Assembly: GCF_002115805.1 (NCBI RefSeq)
Contig: NZ_JFKC01000007.1
Location: forward strand, 62,001-126,000
Source of the DNA: Marivita geojedonensis
GTDB taxonomy: Bacteria > Pseudomonadota > Alphaproteobacteria > Rhodobacterales > Rhodobacteraceae
Direction: 5' to 3'
DNA length: 64,000 nt
Shown: positions 25,473 through 33,647 of the stretch, in pieces
How the letters are laid out: each line of letters starts with the position of its first letter
Numbering within the stretch: position 1 is the first letter of the stretch
Program-made: the position numbers and the translations under genes
The notes under the pieces: generated by a model
Databases searched by the model: none
Told to the model about the DNA's origin: nothing
Seen by the model: only the letters and a program-made list of their open reading frames with translations

Positions 25473-26645
25473 ATGACCAACGTTGTTATCGCATCCGCCG
25501 CACGGACAGCCGTTGGCTCGTTCGGCGGTTCTTTCGCAAACACACCCGCACATGATCTGGGCGCTGCCGTTCTGAATGCGCTGGTCGAACGCGCAGGCAT
25601 CGAGAAAGAGGCCGTTTCCGAGACCATCCTCGGTCAGGTGCTCACCGCTGCGCAGGGCCAGAACCCGGCGCGCCAGGCGCACATCAATGCCGGTCTGCCG
25701 CAGGAAAGCGCGGCCTGGGGCATCAACCAGGTTTGTGGCTCGGGCCTTCGCGCCGTTGCACTGGGAGCGCAGCACATCATGCTGGGCGATGCAGATGTCG
25801 TCTGCGCCGGCGGTCAGGAAAACATGACGCTCTCCCCCCACGCCGCGCATCTGCGCGCCGGTCACAAGATGGGTGACGTCAAGTATATCGACACGATGAT
25901 CCGCGACGGCCTTTGGGACGCATTCAATGGCTACCACATGGGTCAGACCGCAGAGAACGTCGCCGAGAAGTGGCAGATCAGCCGCGAACAGCAGGACGAA
26001 TTCGCTGTCGCATCGCAGAACAAAGCCGAGGCCGCGCAGAAGGCGGGCAAGTTCGACGACGAGGTGATCGCGTTCACCGTCAAAACCCGCAAGGGCGACA
26101 TCGTGGTCGATAAGGATGAATACATCCGCCACGGCGCAACCATCGAAGCGATGCAGAAACTGCGCCCCGCCTTCACCAAGGACGGGTCGGTTACAGCGGC
26201 AAACGCATCGGGCCTGAACGACGGTGCCGCCGGCGTTCTGCTGATGAGCGAAGAAAACGCTGCCAAGCGCGGCATCACCCCGATGGCCCGCATCGCGTCC
26301 TACGCGACAGCCGGTCTTGATCCGTCGATCATGGGCGTCGGCCCGATCCACGCGTCGCGCAAAGCGCTGGAAAAAGCTGGCTGGTCGGTTGGCGATCTCG
26401 ACCTCGTCGAAGCCAACGAAGCTTTCGCCGCGCAGGCCTGCGCCGTGAACAAGGACATGGGCTGGGATCCGGCAATCGTGAACGTGAACGGCGGCGCGAT
26501 TGCCATCGGCCACCCGATCGGCGCGTCCGGTGCGCGCGTTCTGAACACCCTGCTGTTCGAAATGCAGCGCCGCGATGCCAAGAAGGGTCTCGCAACCCTC
26601 TGCATCGGCGGCGGCATGGGTGTCGCGCTCTGTGTCGAGCGGTAA
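25473..26645 (+). CDS. phaA: Acetyl-CoA acetyltransferase (beta-ketothiolase)
   Basis: 390 residues. Condenses two acetyl-CoA to acetoacetyl-CoA, the first step of polyhydroxybutyrate synthesis. Catalytic residues: C88 in NQVCGSG, the histidine in [11 protein letters not shown] and the late cysteine in CIGGGMG. ATG at 25473 is preferred over 25452 because GGAGGG lies just before it. phaB follows after 123 bases containing a hairpin; phaC is not in the window. Confidence 0.95.
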   Translation: MTNVVIASAARTAVGSFGGSFANTPAHDLGAAVLNALVERAGIEKEAVSETILGQVLTAAQGQNPARQAHINAGLPQESAAWGINQVCGSGLRAVALGAQHIMLGDADVVCAGGQENMTLSPHAAHLRAGHKMGDVKYIDTMIRDGLWDAFNGYHMGQTAENVAEKWQISREQQDEFAVASQNKAEAAQKAGKFDDEVIAFTVKTRKGDIVVDKDEYIRHGATIEAMQKLRPAFTKDGSVTAANASGLNDGAAGVLLMSEENAAKRGITPMARIASYATAGLDPSIMGVGPIHASRKALEKAGWSVGDLDLVEANEAFAAQACAVNKDMGWDPAIVNVNGGAIAIGHPIGASGARVLNTLLFEMQRRDAKKGLATLCIGGGMGVALCVER

Positions 26646-26679
26646 AACCTGACCTGCGCCGTTTGTGGCGCTTCCGGAC

Positions 26680-26698
26680 GCGGGGGCTCGGCCCCCGC
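26680..26698. other. Strong GC hairpin between phaA and phaB
   Basis: GCGGGGGC-TCG-GCCCCCGC, an 8-bp stem with a 3-base loop, 34 bases after the phaA stop and followed by a weak T tract (CCCCTTAATTT). It may reduce read-through or set the phaA:phaB mRNA ratio. Confidence 0.6.
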
Positions 26699-26768
26699 AT
26701 CCCCTTAATTTCTCCGGCCCCAGAAGGGCTGATCCCGTCAAAGAGAACACCCAAGAGGAGACTCCCCC

Positions 26769-27491
26769 ATGGCACGTGTAGCACTCGTCACCGGCGGAAG
26801 CCGTGGTATCGGTGAAGCTATTTCCAAAGCGCTCAAGGCCGAAGGCTATGAAGTTGCGGCAACCTATGCCGGCAACGATGAGAAAGCCGCGAAATTCACT
26901 GAAGAGACCGGCATCAAGACCTACAAGTGGAACGTCGCGGACTATGAGGCGTCCAAAGAAGGCATCGCCAAGGTCGAAGCCGATCTCGGCCCGATCGATG
27001 TGGTTGTCGCCAACGCCGGCATCACCCGCGATGCACCGTTCCACAAGATGACCCCCGAGGCGTGGAAAGAGGTGATCGACACCAACCTGACCGGCGTGTT
27101 CAACACCGTGCACCCCGTCTGGCCGGGCATGCGCGAGCGCAAGTTCGGACGCGTGATCGTCATTTCCTCGATCAACGGTCAGAAAGGCCAGTTCGGTCAG
27201 GTGAACTATGCCGCGACCAAGGCGGGCGATCTGGGCATCGTCAAGTCGCTGGCGCAGGAAGGCGCACGCGCAGGCATCACCGCAAACGCGATCTGCCCGG
27301 GCTACATCGCGACCGAAATGGTCATGGCGATCCCCGACGAGGTGCGCCAGAAGATCGTTGCAGGCATCCCGGCGGGTCGTTTGGGCGAGCCCGAGGAAAT
27401 CGCGCGCTGCGTGGTGTTCCTTGCCTCAGAGCAGTCGGGCTTCATCAACGGCTCGACCATCTCGGCCAACGGTGCTCAGTTCTTCGTCTGA
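26769..27491 (+). CDS. phaB: Acetoacetyl-CoA reductase
   Basis: 240 residues, classical short-chain dehydrogenase. NADPH-binding GGSRGIGEAI, NAG in VVVANAGITRD, and the Ser-Tyr-Lys triad (ISSINGQ and YAATKAG). Reduces acetoacetyl-CoA to (R)-3-hydroxybutyryl-CoA for polyhydroxybutyrate. AGAGGAGA lies just upstream of the ATG; a strong terminator follows. Confidence 0.95.
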   Translation: MARVALVTGGSRGIGEAISKALKAEGYEVAATYAGNDEKAAKFTEETGIKTYKWNVADYEASKEGIAKVEADLGPIDVVVANAGITRDAPFHKMTPEAWKEVIDTNLTGVFNTVHPVWPGMRERKFGRVIVISSINGQKGQFGQVNYAATKAGDLGIVKSLAQEGARAGITANAICPGYIATEMVMAIPDEVRQKIVAGIPAGRLGEPEEIARCVVFLASEQSGFINGSTISANGAQFFV

Positions 27492-27511
27492 GTTACGCCA
27501 GAGAACTCAGG

Positions 27512-27545
27512 AAAGGCCCGCCGGTTCGGCGGGCCTTTTCTTTTT
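27512..27545 (+). terminator. Rho-independent terminator after phaB
   Basis: Stem GGCCCGCCG / CGGCGGGCC with a 3-base loop, A tract before and TTTTCTTTTT after. Confidence 0.92.
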
Positions 27546-27569
27546 GTCCGGTGCAGTTTAGCGGAGGAC

Positions 27570-28433
27570 ATGACCCGAACCACAGCCACCGCCATCGGAT
27601 TTGTCGCCGTCCTGCTTTGGGCTCTTCTAGCGCTCTTCACAGCCGGGTCGGCGCCGGTGCCACCCTTTCTGCTGAACGCATTGACCTTTGCAATCGGCGG
27701 CGCAGTTGGCGTGACCTGGGTGCTGGTGCGCGGACGGATGTCGGTGCTGCGGTTGGTACCTTGGACAGTCTACGCCTTTGGGACGGCGGGTCTCTTCGGC
27801 TATCACGCGCTTTATTACTCGGCACTGCGACTTGCACCGCCTGCCGAGGCGGGGCTGATCGCCTATCTCTGGCCCCTCTTCATCGTGCTCTTTTCCGGAC
27901 TTCTTCCCGGAGAACGGCTGCGCGCGGGGCATATTGTCGGCGCGCTGGTGTCCTTTGCGGGGGCGGCGCTGATCGTGCTGCGCAACGGGTTCAGCTTTGA
28001 AGCTTCCGCCACACCCGGTCTCATCCTTGCCGGTTTCTGTGCGCTGACATGGAGCAGCTATTCGGTGCTGTCGCGCCGACTTGGCACCACCCCCACCGAA
28101 GCGGTTGCGGTATTCTGTGTTCTGACCGCTCTGCTGTCCGTACCTGCGCATCTTGCTTTCGAACAACCGGCGTGGCCTCAGACCGGCTTTGGCTGGGTGT
28201 CCGTCGCTGCGCTCGGTCTTGGACCTGTGGGACTTGCGTTCTACGTCTGGGACATTGGAGTGAAGCGGGGGGATATTCAGCTCTTGGGTGTTGCGAGCTA
28301 TGCAGCGCCGCTGCTCTCGACACTGGTCCTGATCGTTGCCGGTTTTGCACAGACCTCGTGGCAACTGGTGGCAGCGGCAATACTGATCACCGTTGGCGCA
28401 GGAATCGCAGCACTCGCTTCGCGCCGAACTTAA
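27570..28433 (+). CDS. DMT-superfamily (EamA) transporter
   Basis: 287 residues with about ten membrane segments in two EamA repeats (first repeat ending LIVLRNG, second beginning TPGLILAGFCALTWSSYSV). Drug/metabolite-type exporter resembling the aromatic amino acid exporter YddG. Substrate is unknown. It stands alone 24 bases after the phaB terminator, before the dioxygenase gene. Confidence 0.87.
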   Translation: MTRTTATAIGFVAVLLWALLALFTAGSAPVPPFLLNALTFAIGGAVGVTWVLVRGRMSVLRLVPWTVYAFGTAGLFGYHALYYSALRLAPPAEAGLIAYLWPLFIVLFSGLLPGERLRAGHIVGALVSFAGAALIVLRNGFSFEASATPGLILAGFCALTWSSYSVLSRRLGTTPTEAVAVFCVLTALLSVPAHLAFEQPAWPQTGFGWVSVAALGLGPVGLAFYVWDIGVKRGDIQLLGVASYAAPLLSTLVLIVAGFAQTSWQLVAAAILITVGAGIAALASRRT

Positions 28434-28538
28434 GTGCATATTCGCACAGAATAGGCGCGAATCTTTGGGTTTATGTGCGTGTGAGTACCGCTAGATACTG
28501 CTCCGATCCGGCAAACACCGACCTTTGGGAGACCCAAC

Positions 28539-29471
28539 ATGATCGATCAGATCAACGGACTGCATCACGTGACCTCGCTGGCCAGCGGGGCGCAGTCGAA
28601 CAATGATTTCTTTACCAAGACACTGGGCCTGCGGCGCATCAAAAAGACCGTCAACTTCGACGCGCCCGAGGTCTATCACCTGTACTACGGCGACGAAGCG
28701 GGCACGCCCGGCACCGTGATGACTTATTTCCCATTCCCGAATGCGCGGCGCGGTCGGCCGGGTACGGGCGAGGTTGGGATCACCGGTTTTGCCGTACCCA
28801 AGGGCAGCCTGCCCTATTGGCAGGAGCGGTTGGCGACCTTTGACGTCCGGAACATCGAGACCGAAACCACGTTTGGCGAGAACCGCCTGAGGTTTGACGG
28901 GCCGGATGGCGACGGGTTTGTGCTCGTCGAAACCGACGGGGACTCCCGTACCCCCTGGACCAACAACGGTGTCCCGGCAGACGCCGCCATTCGCGGCTTC
29001 CACAGCGCCGACATGCGCCTGCGCGATGCGGCAGCCAGCGCCGAGCTTCTGAAATTCATGGGCTACGAAGAACTCGACCGTCAGGACAACGTGACCCGTT
29101 TCCACGTGCCCGGCGGCAATGAGGCCAATGTCATCGACATCTCACAGGTCAATGCCCCGATGGCGGACCAGGGCGCAGGTTCGGTGCATCACATCGCTTT
29201 CTCTGTCGACAACCGGCAAAAGCAGCTCGAGGTGCGCAAAGCGCTGATGGACACCGGATATCAGGTAACGCCGGTGATCGACCGCGATTACTTTTATGCG
29301 ATCTACTTCCGGACACCCGGCGGCGTTCTGTTCGAAATTGCCACAAACGAACCGGGCTTTGACCGCGACGAAGATACTGCGCATCTGGGCGAAGCACTCA
29401 AGCTGCCGACACAGCACGAGCATCTGCGTCAGATCCTTGAAGACCGCTATCTGGAGCCGATCATTGACTGA
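28539..29471 (+). CDS. Ring-cleaving dioxygenase (VOC fold), MhqO-like
   Basis: 310 residues with two vicinal-oxygen-chelate modules (about 8-140 and 150-285). Metal-binding positions appear in GLHHVTSLA, SVHHIAFSV and GVLFEIAT. Related to B. subtilis MhqO and LinE-type hydroquinone dioxygenases, which open quinol rings. The following hydrolase gene overlaps its stop by 8 bases, the same dioxygenase-hydrolase partnership as MhqO/MhqD. Substrate is inferred. Confidence 0.85.
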   Translation: MIDQINGLHHVTSLASGAQSNNDFFTKTLGLRRIKKTVNFDAPEVYHLYYGDEAGTPGTVMTYFPFPNARRGRPGTGEVGITGFAVPKGSLPYWQERLATFDVRNIETETTFGENRLRFDGPDGDGFVLVETDGDSRTPWTNNGVPADAAIRGFHSADMRLRDAAASAELLKFMGYEELDRQDNVTRFHVPGGNEANVIDISQVNAPMADQGAGSVHHIAFSVDNRQKQLEVRKALMDTGYQVTPVIDRDYFYAIYFRTPGGVLFEIATNEPGFDRDEDTAHLGEALKLPTQHEHLRQILEDRYLEPIID

Positions 29472-30060
29472 CTACATACTGCGCGAAACCAAAGGCACGC
29501 CCGGCGCGCCTTTGGTGTTCACCTTCCACGGCACGGGCGGGGACGAAAACCAGTTTCATGGGTTGGCCGAGCAGCTCTGGCCCGGTGCTCATGTGGTGTC
29601 GCCACGCGGCGACGTGTCTGAACACGGCATGGCCCGGTATTTCCGGCGCACCGGAGAAGGCGTCTATGATATGGACGACCTCGCCACGCGGCGTGACGCA
29701 ATGGCGGCATTCGTCAGGTCGCGAATTAGGGATACGGGCGCAACCCGGATCTTTGCGCTTGGTTATTCCAACGGCGCAAACATTGCCGCTGCCGCAGCCT
29801 TTGTGCATCCGGATCTGTTTACCGATGTGATTGCCATGCACCCGCTGATCCCATGGACGCCCGAACCTCAGAAGGGCCTTTCCGGTTCGCGGTGGCTGAT
29901 CACCGCAGGAGAACGGGATCCGATCTGTCCCGCCCCGATGACACGGGCGCTGGCGGAGTACCTGCGCGATCAGAACGTCGATGTGGCAGAGCACTGGCAC
30001 CCTGGCGGACATGAGCTGGCGCAATCCGAACTCGCGGCGATTCAGAGTTTTATCGCATAA
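29464..30060 (+). CDS. Alpha/beta hydrolase, MhqD/YpfH-like carboxylesterase
   Basis: 198 residues. Catalytic serine in GYSNGANIA, aspartate in GERDPICP and histidine in PGGHEL; oxyanion region FHGTGGDENQF. I place the start at TTG 29464, which overlaps the dioxygenase stop and has GGAG 7 bases upstream; the open frame to 29296 is an overlap artefact. Probably hydrolyses ester or ring-fission products, or is a quinone-stress hydrolase, in partnership with the dioxygenase. Confidence 0.83.
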   Translation: MTDYILRETKGTPGAPLVFTFHGTGGDENQFHGLAEQLWPGAHVVSPRGDVSEHGMARYFRRTGEGVYDMDDLATRRDAMAAFVRSRIRDTGATRIFALGYSNGANIAAAAAFVHPDLFTDVIAMHPLIPWTPEPQKGLSGSRWLITAGERDPICPAPMTRALAEYLRDQNVDVAEHWHPGGHELAQSELAAIQSFIA

Positions 30061-30099
30061 GAAAACGCCCCCGCAGCCTGTTGGTTCGGGGGCGTTTTC
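30061..30099 (+). terminator. Strong rho-independent terminator
   Basis: A 13-bp perfect stem (GAAAACGCCCCCG / CGGGGGCGTTTTC) with a 13-base loop, starting directly after the hydrolase stop. Confidence 0.92.
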
Positions 30100-30150
30100 A
30101 CAGGTCGTCGGACCACGCTTACCGCGCAGTCTGCGGCCAGGGATCCGGCT

Positions 30151-30294
30151 TCAACGGCGCAGCGCACTGAAAAAGTCGCGGACCATCTTCCCGCGCTCGG
30201 CATGGGCGGCCCGGATAGCATCGCGGTGTCGGGTGTCTGTGGCACTTTCAAACATCTGCAAGATCCTAACATCAGAAAATTTCAACTGTTTCAT
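30151..30294 (-). CDS. 47-residue small protein, unknown
   Basis: Open frame from ATG 30294 to TGA 30151, too short for usual gene calling. The product begins MKQLKFSDVRILQMFES and ends AAHAERGKMVRDFFSALRR. The His/Arg-rich amphipathic tail with a closing FFSALRR resembles short conserved alphaproteobacterial proteins of unknown role. Its promoter region is AT-rich and shared with the divergent LysR gene. A modest AAGAAG precedes the start. Confidence 0.5.
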   Translation of the reverse strand: MKQLKFSDVRILQMFESATDTRHRDAIRAAHAERGKMVRDFFSALRR

Positions 30295-30344
30295 ATGTGC
30301 TTCTTTAGATATTAATCTACAAACGAGACTTTTGACCCATTCGA

Positions 30345-30359
30345 TTAAGTTTTACTTAA
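30345..30359. promoter_or_regulatory. Perfect CtrA-type box between small ORF and LysR gene
   Basis: TTAA, 7 bases, TTAA followed by C. It ends 6 bases before the LysR-gene ATG and lies about 50 bases upstream of the 47-codon frame. The surrounding 70 bases are AT-rich, so chance is more likely here than at the other sites. Confidence 0.4.
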
Positions 30360-30365
30360 CTAACC

Positions 30366-31304
30366 ATGAATGACCGCCTTCCCCCACTGACTGCCCTGCG
30401 GGCCTTTGAAGCGGCCGCGCGCCATATGTCGTTTGCTCAGGCCGCCGCAGAACTCAACGTGACGCCGGCCGCGCTGTCGTTTCAGATAAAATCCCTGGAA
30501 GAGCATCTGGGCGCGCCAGTGTTTCGGCGTTTGAACCGGGCTGTCGAACTGACGGAAGAGGGAGAGGCATTGCGCGCGGGCGTCCACGACGGGTTTGACC
30601 TGATCACAACCGCCTGGAGATCAGCAAGACGCCAAACGCAATCAAACACGCTCACCGTCACGGCGGGACCGGCCTTTACGGCCAAGGTACTGGCCCCCCG
30701 CCTCTTCCAGTTCGCACAAGCGCACCCTGATATCGACCTGCGGTTTTCCGCCAGCCTGCGGATCATGGATTTCGTCCGGGACGACATCGATGTGGCCATT
30801 CGCTTTGGCTATGGTGGGGACGAAGGATTGTATTCCCGGGCGCTTATCCGCGAATGGATTGCGCCGATGATGACCCCCGCGCTTGCGAAGGATCTCGACA
30901 CACCGGAAAAGCTCCTGGCTGCGCCACTGATCTTCGACGATAGTGTGGATTTCCTGAGCCCGAAGGCAGATTGGGCCAAGTGGTTCAAGGCAAACGGCCT
31001 TGGGACACCTTTGATCAAAGGATCGCATTTTTCGCAGGCCGACCACGCCGTTGACGCCGCTCTGGCAGGGGGCGGAGTGGTTCTGGCGCGAAGTACGGTC
31101 GCGGCCCATCATCTGATCGACGGGCAACTGGTGGCTCCGTTCGACCTCGCCCTGTCAACAGAGGCGCATTTCCGCTTTGTCTGCCCGAAGGGACACGAGA
31201 CCAAATCCCAGGTCGCCGCGTTTTCAGACTGGCTGGATCAGGAAATCGGCGCACTGACCCGTCGCCTTCCGCAGAAGACGTTACTGCCGGTAAGTGAGAT
31301 ATGA
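30366..31304 (+). CDS. LysR family regulator, GcvA-like
   Basis: 312 residues: an N-terminal winged helix (ALRAFEAAARHMSFAQAAAELNVTPAALSFQIKSLEEHLG) and a C-terminal periplasmic-binding-protein-like sensor. The GcvA subgroup is recognised by the PPLTALRAFEAAARHMSF start. No Shine-Dalgarno sequence precedes the ATG (only TTAACTAACC), so the mRNA may be leaderless or start nearby. Target is unknown; it is divergent from the 47-residue protein gene. Confidence 0.88.
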   Translation: MNDRLPPLTALRAFEAAARHMSFAQAAAELNVTPAALSFQIKSLEEHLGAPVFRRLNRAVELTEEGEALRAGVHDGFDLITTAWRSARRQTQSNTLTVTAGPAFTAKVLAPRLFQFAQAHPDIDLRFSASLRIMDFVRDDIDVAIRFGYGGDEGLYSRALIREWIAPMMTPALAKDLDTPEKLLAAPLIFDDSVDFLSPKADWAKWFKANGLGTPLIKGSHFSQADHAVDAALAGGGVVLARSTVAAHHLIDGQLVAPFDLALSTEAHFRFVCPKGHETKSQVAAFSDWLDQEIGALTRRLPQKTLLPVSEI

Positions 31305-31329
31305 AAAAGCCCGGGGGGAGACCCGGGCC
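31305..31329. terminator. Terminator between LysR and YdcH-family genes
   Basis: GCCCGGG-6 bases-CCCGGGC with five A on the left, so read leftward it ends in TTTTT. It terminates the YdcH-family gene and may also stop LysR transcription. Confidence 0.82.
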
Positions 31330-31337
31330 AATCCAAT

Positions 31338-31499
31338 TTATGAGAGACGTTCGATCTCTTCTTTGAGTCGGAGTTTCTGCTTCTTCAGAGAGGCGATCGT
31401 CAGATCGTCCGTTCCGGGCGAGCGTTGGGCCTGTTCGACCTCTTCAGACAGATGTTGGTGCTTCCGTTTCAGTTCCTGAAGATGTGAAGACAAGCTCAT
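31338..31499 (-). CDS. YdcH family (DUF465) small coiled-coil protein
   Basis: 53 residues from ATG 31499, preceded by CAGGAGGA. Starts MSLSSHLQELKRKHQHLSEE and ends KKQKLRLKEEIERLS, the charged helical hairpin typical of DUF465/YdcH. Function is unknown in this family. Own terminator downstream. Confidence 0.85.
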   Translation of the reverse strand: MSLSSHLQELKRKHQHLSEEVEQAQRSPGTDDLTIASLKKQKLRLKEEIERLS

Positions 31500-31586
31500 G
31501 TATTCCTCCTGTGACTGAATGGATCTTCAGTCGATCACAGTTTTACAATTCTGTCACGCTGCATACGCATTCTGAGTAAATTCTTG

Positions 31587-32435
31587 CTAAAAGCGCTGCC
31601 TTTGGCCCCGGCTTTGGTCCGGAAACGGCAACATTTGCGGACTGCGCAGCACTTTTGAGACCGCTTCCGTATACGAATCGGCATCTTTCTCGTGACTTTC
31701 GCCGCGGTGCAGCACAAGCGGAGGGTGCGACACAAACGCCGCTCTGCGTTCTTTACGGCCCCGCAACAGGACCAGGCCTGCCGGGCGGGTGCTGCGCGGG
31801 TGAATCGGCCACAGTTCCAGCGCACCAAGACATCCGAAAAACGCACTCATGAGTTCGGGCAAGCGGTCAGCACGCTGAATGAAGGTTGCGACACCGCCGG
31901 GCTTGAGCCGCTTGGACGCGACACTGACCCATCTTTCCAACGGCAGAGCGCCGGATCGGGAAACCGCCCGCTCCTCTGATCGTGCGGCGACTGCCCGGAA
32001 ATCCTCGAAATACGGGGGGTTGGCGATCACGTGATCGAAGCGCTCTGATCTGACGGCTGCAGGCAACGCGGAAAGGTCGGCACAGTGGACCGTGCCTGTC
32101 AGCCCATTTTCGTTGAGGTTGCGCTGAGCCAACGCCGCATAGGCTGGCTGCATTTCGACCCCGGTGCAGATCAGCCCCGGCACACGCGCGCCCAAACAGG
32201 CCAGAGCCGCTCCACCTCCACAGCCCAGTTCTAGAACGGTGTCCCCTTCCTTTGCGGGGATCGATGCAGCCAGCAGGACCGGATCCATCCCCGCCCGGTA
32301 ACCGTCCCTGGGTTGCCAGAGGCGCAGCGCGCCGCCAAGAAAATCATCGCGGGTCAACTCGTCGCCCGCGAAGGACTCAGTCCTCAAACCTGACACCGTA
32401 TTCGCGCAAAACGCGTCTTGCGTCGTCAATTTCAT
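31587..32435 (-). CDS. tRNA1(Val) (adenine-37-N6)-methyltransferase-like protein
   Basis: Up to 282 residues. SAM-binding motif I (VLELGCGGGAALACLG) and the NPPY catalytic motif (HVIANPPYFEDF) identify an N6-adenine or N5-glutamine type methyltransferase; overall layout is like TrmN6/YfiC. The start is unsettled: ATG 32435 overlaps DUF2007 by 59 bases and lacks a good ribosome site; GTG 32396 and TTG 32387 are alternatives. A conserved LTRDDFLGGALRLWQPRDGYRAG opens the true domain after any of them. Confidence 0.8.
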   Translation of the reverse strand: MKLTTQDAFCANTVSGLRTESFAGDELTRDDFLGGALRLWQPRDGYRAGMDPVLLAASIPAKEGDTVLELGCGGGAALACLGARVPGLICTGVEMQPAYAALAQRNLNENGLTGTVHCADLSALPAAVRSERFDHVIANPPYFEDFRAVAARSEERAVSRSGALPLERWVSVASKRLKPGGVATFIQRADRLPELMSAFFGCLGALELWPIHPRSTRPAGLVLLRGRKERRAAFVSHPPLVLHRGESHEKDADSYTEAVSKVLRSPQMLPFPDQSRGQRQRF

Positions 32436-32598
32436 CGCTGCGCACCATAAGGCGGCGCGGTAGTATTCCGATGGACCCTTCGAGGATGCTCATGTTTACG
32501 TCCAATTCAAAGCTGTCTATACCCTCGTCCTCAAGCACGGCGCGGGCGAGCGGTATTAGTGTGATGTCATTGGTGCGCAAAAGCTCTTCCATGACCAT
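32377..32598 (-). CDS. DUF2007 domain protein
   Basis: 73 residues (or 71 from a second ATG at 32592). One DUF2007 domain: MEELLRTNDITLIPLARAVLEDEGI ... RRLMVRSDEIDDARRVL, a small ferredoxin-like fold of unknown function once called putative signal transducing protein. Overlaps or abuts the methyltransferase gene downstream and is divergent from the polyprenyl synthase gene. Confidence 0.82.
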   Translation of the reverse strand: MVMEELLRTNDITLIPLARAVLEDEGIDSFELDVNMSILEGSIGILPRRLMVRSDEIDDARRVLREYGVRFED

Positions 32599-32648
32599 GA
32601 TGTAGGAACACCCGGCCCGCTTTGTCGAGCCTTCCTGAAGGAATGGTG

Positions 32649-33647
32649 ATGATGTTGGATAAACCAGATCAGAAACCGCATGATCGGCTGGCAGAAGCGC
32701 TGTCGGGTGACATGGCAGAGGTCAACGCATTGATCCGCACCCGAATGGCGTCGGAACATGCACCGCGGATTCCCGAAGTCACGGCCCATCTGGTCGAGGC
32801 GGGTGGTAAGCGGCTGCGCCCGATGCTGACGCTGGCAGCGGCGCGGATGTGTGGCTACGAGGGTGACAACCACGTGAAGTTGGCCGCGACGGTGGAGTTC
32901 ATCCACACCGCGACGCTGCTGCACGACGACGTGGTCGATGAGAGCGAAAAGCGGCGCGGACGGCCCACGGCAAACCTGCTCTGGGACAACAAGTCCAGCG
33001 TTCTGGTAGGCGATTACCTCTTTGCCCGGTCGTTCCAGTTGATGACCGAAACCAACAACATCCGCGTGTTGCGCATCCTGTCCGATGCGGCGGCAACGAT
33101 TGCCGAAGGAGAGGTCTTGCAGATGACCGCGGCGCAGGATCTGCGCACGACCGAAGCGATCTACCTGCAAGTGGTGCGCGGCAAGACCGCCGCGCTGTTT
33201 TCCGCCGCAACCGAAGTAGGCGGCGTGATCGCCGAGATGGACGAGGCGCAGGTCAAGGCGCTGTTCGATTACGGCGACGCTCTGGGTATCGCGTTTCAGA
33301 TCGTTGATGACCTGCTGGATTACTGGGGCTCGGACGCCACCGGGAAAAACGTGGGCGACGATTTCCGCGAACGCAAGCTGACGCTGCCGGTGATCAAGGC
33401 CGTGGCATTGGGTGACGACGAAGAGCGTGCGTTCTGGAAACGGACGATTGAGAAGGGTCGTCAGGAAGATGGCGACCTCGAACACGCGATTGCGCTCTTG
33501 AACAAGCACGGCACTCTTGAGGCGACACGGGCCGAAGCCAATGAGTGGATCGCCAAAGCCCGCGCAGCATTGGCACACCTGCCTGCTCATCCAATCCGCG
33601 ACATGCTGGACGATCTGGCCGATTACGTGGTGGCTCGGGTCAACTGA
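32649..33647 (+). CDS. Polyprenyl diphosphate synthase (ubiquinone side chain)
   Basis: 332 residues. Trans-prenyltransferase with both aspartate-rich motifs: DDVVD (after HTATLLH) and DDLLDYWGSD. Also GGKRLRPMLTL at the N-terminus. Makes the long isoprenoid tail of ubiquinone, probably decaprenyl given the Q10 typical of the lineage. The start is picked at ATG 32649, 7 bases after AAGGA, among several clustered candidates (32643, 32652). Its 3' end overlaps ispE (convergent) by 8 bases, so two isoprenoid genes face each other. Confidence 0.9.
   Translation: MMLDKPDQKPHDRLAEALSGDMAEVNALIRTRMASEHAPRIPEVTAHLVEAGGKRLRPMLTLAAARMCGYEGDNHVKLAATVEFIHTATLLHDDVVDESEKRRGRPTANLLWDNKSSVLVGDYLFARSFQLMTETNNIRVLRILSDAAATIAEGEVLQMTAAQDLRTTEAIYLQVVRGKTAALFSAATEVGGVIAEMDEAQVKALFDYGDALGIAFQIVDDLLDYWGSDATGKNVGDDFRERKLTLPVIKAVALGDDEERAFWKRTIEKGRQEDGDLEHAIALLNKHGTLEATRAEANEWIAKARAALAHLPAHPIRDMLDDLADYVVARVN

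Noticed and set aside
25332-27113. A 593-codon frame on the - strand over phaA and phaB
   Set aside because: Antisense shadow of two well-supported genes.
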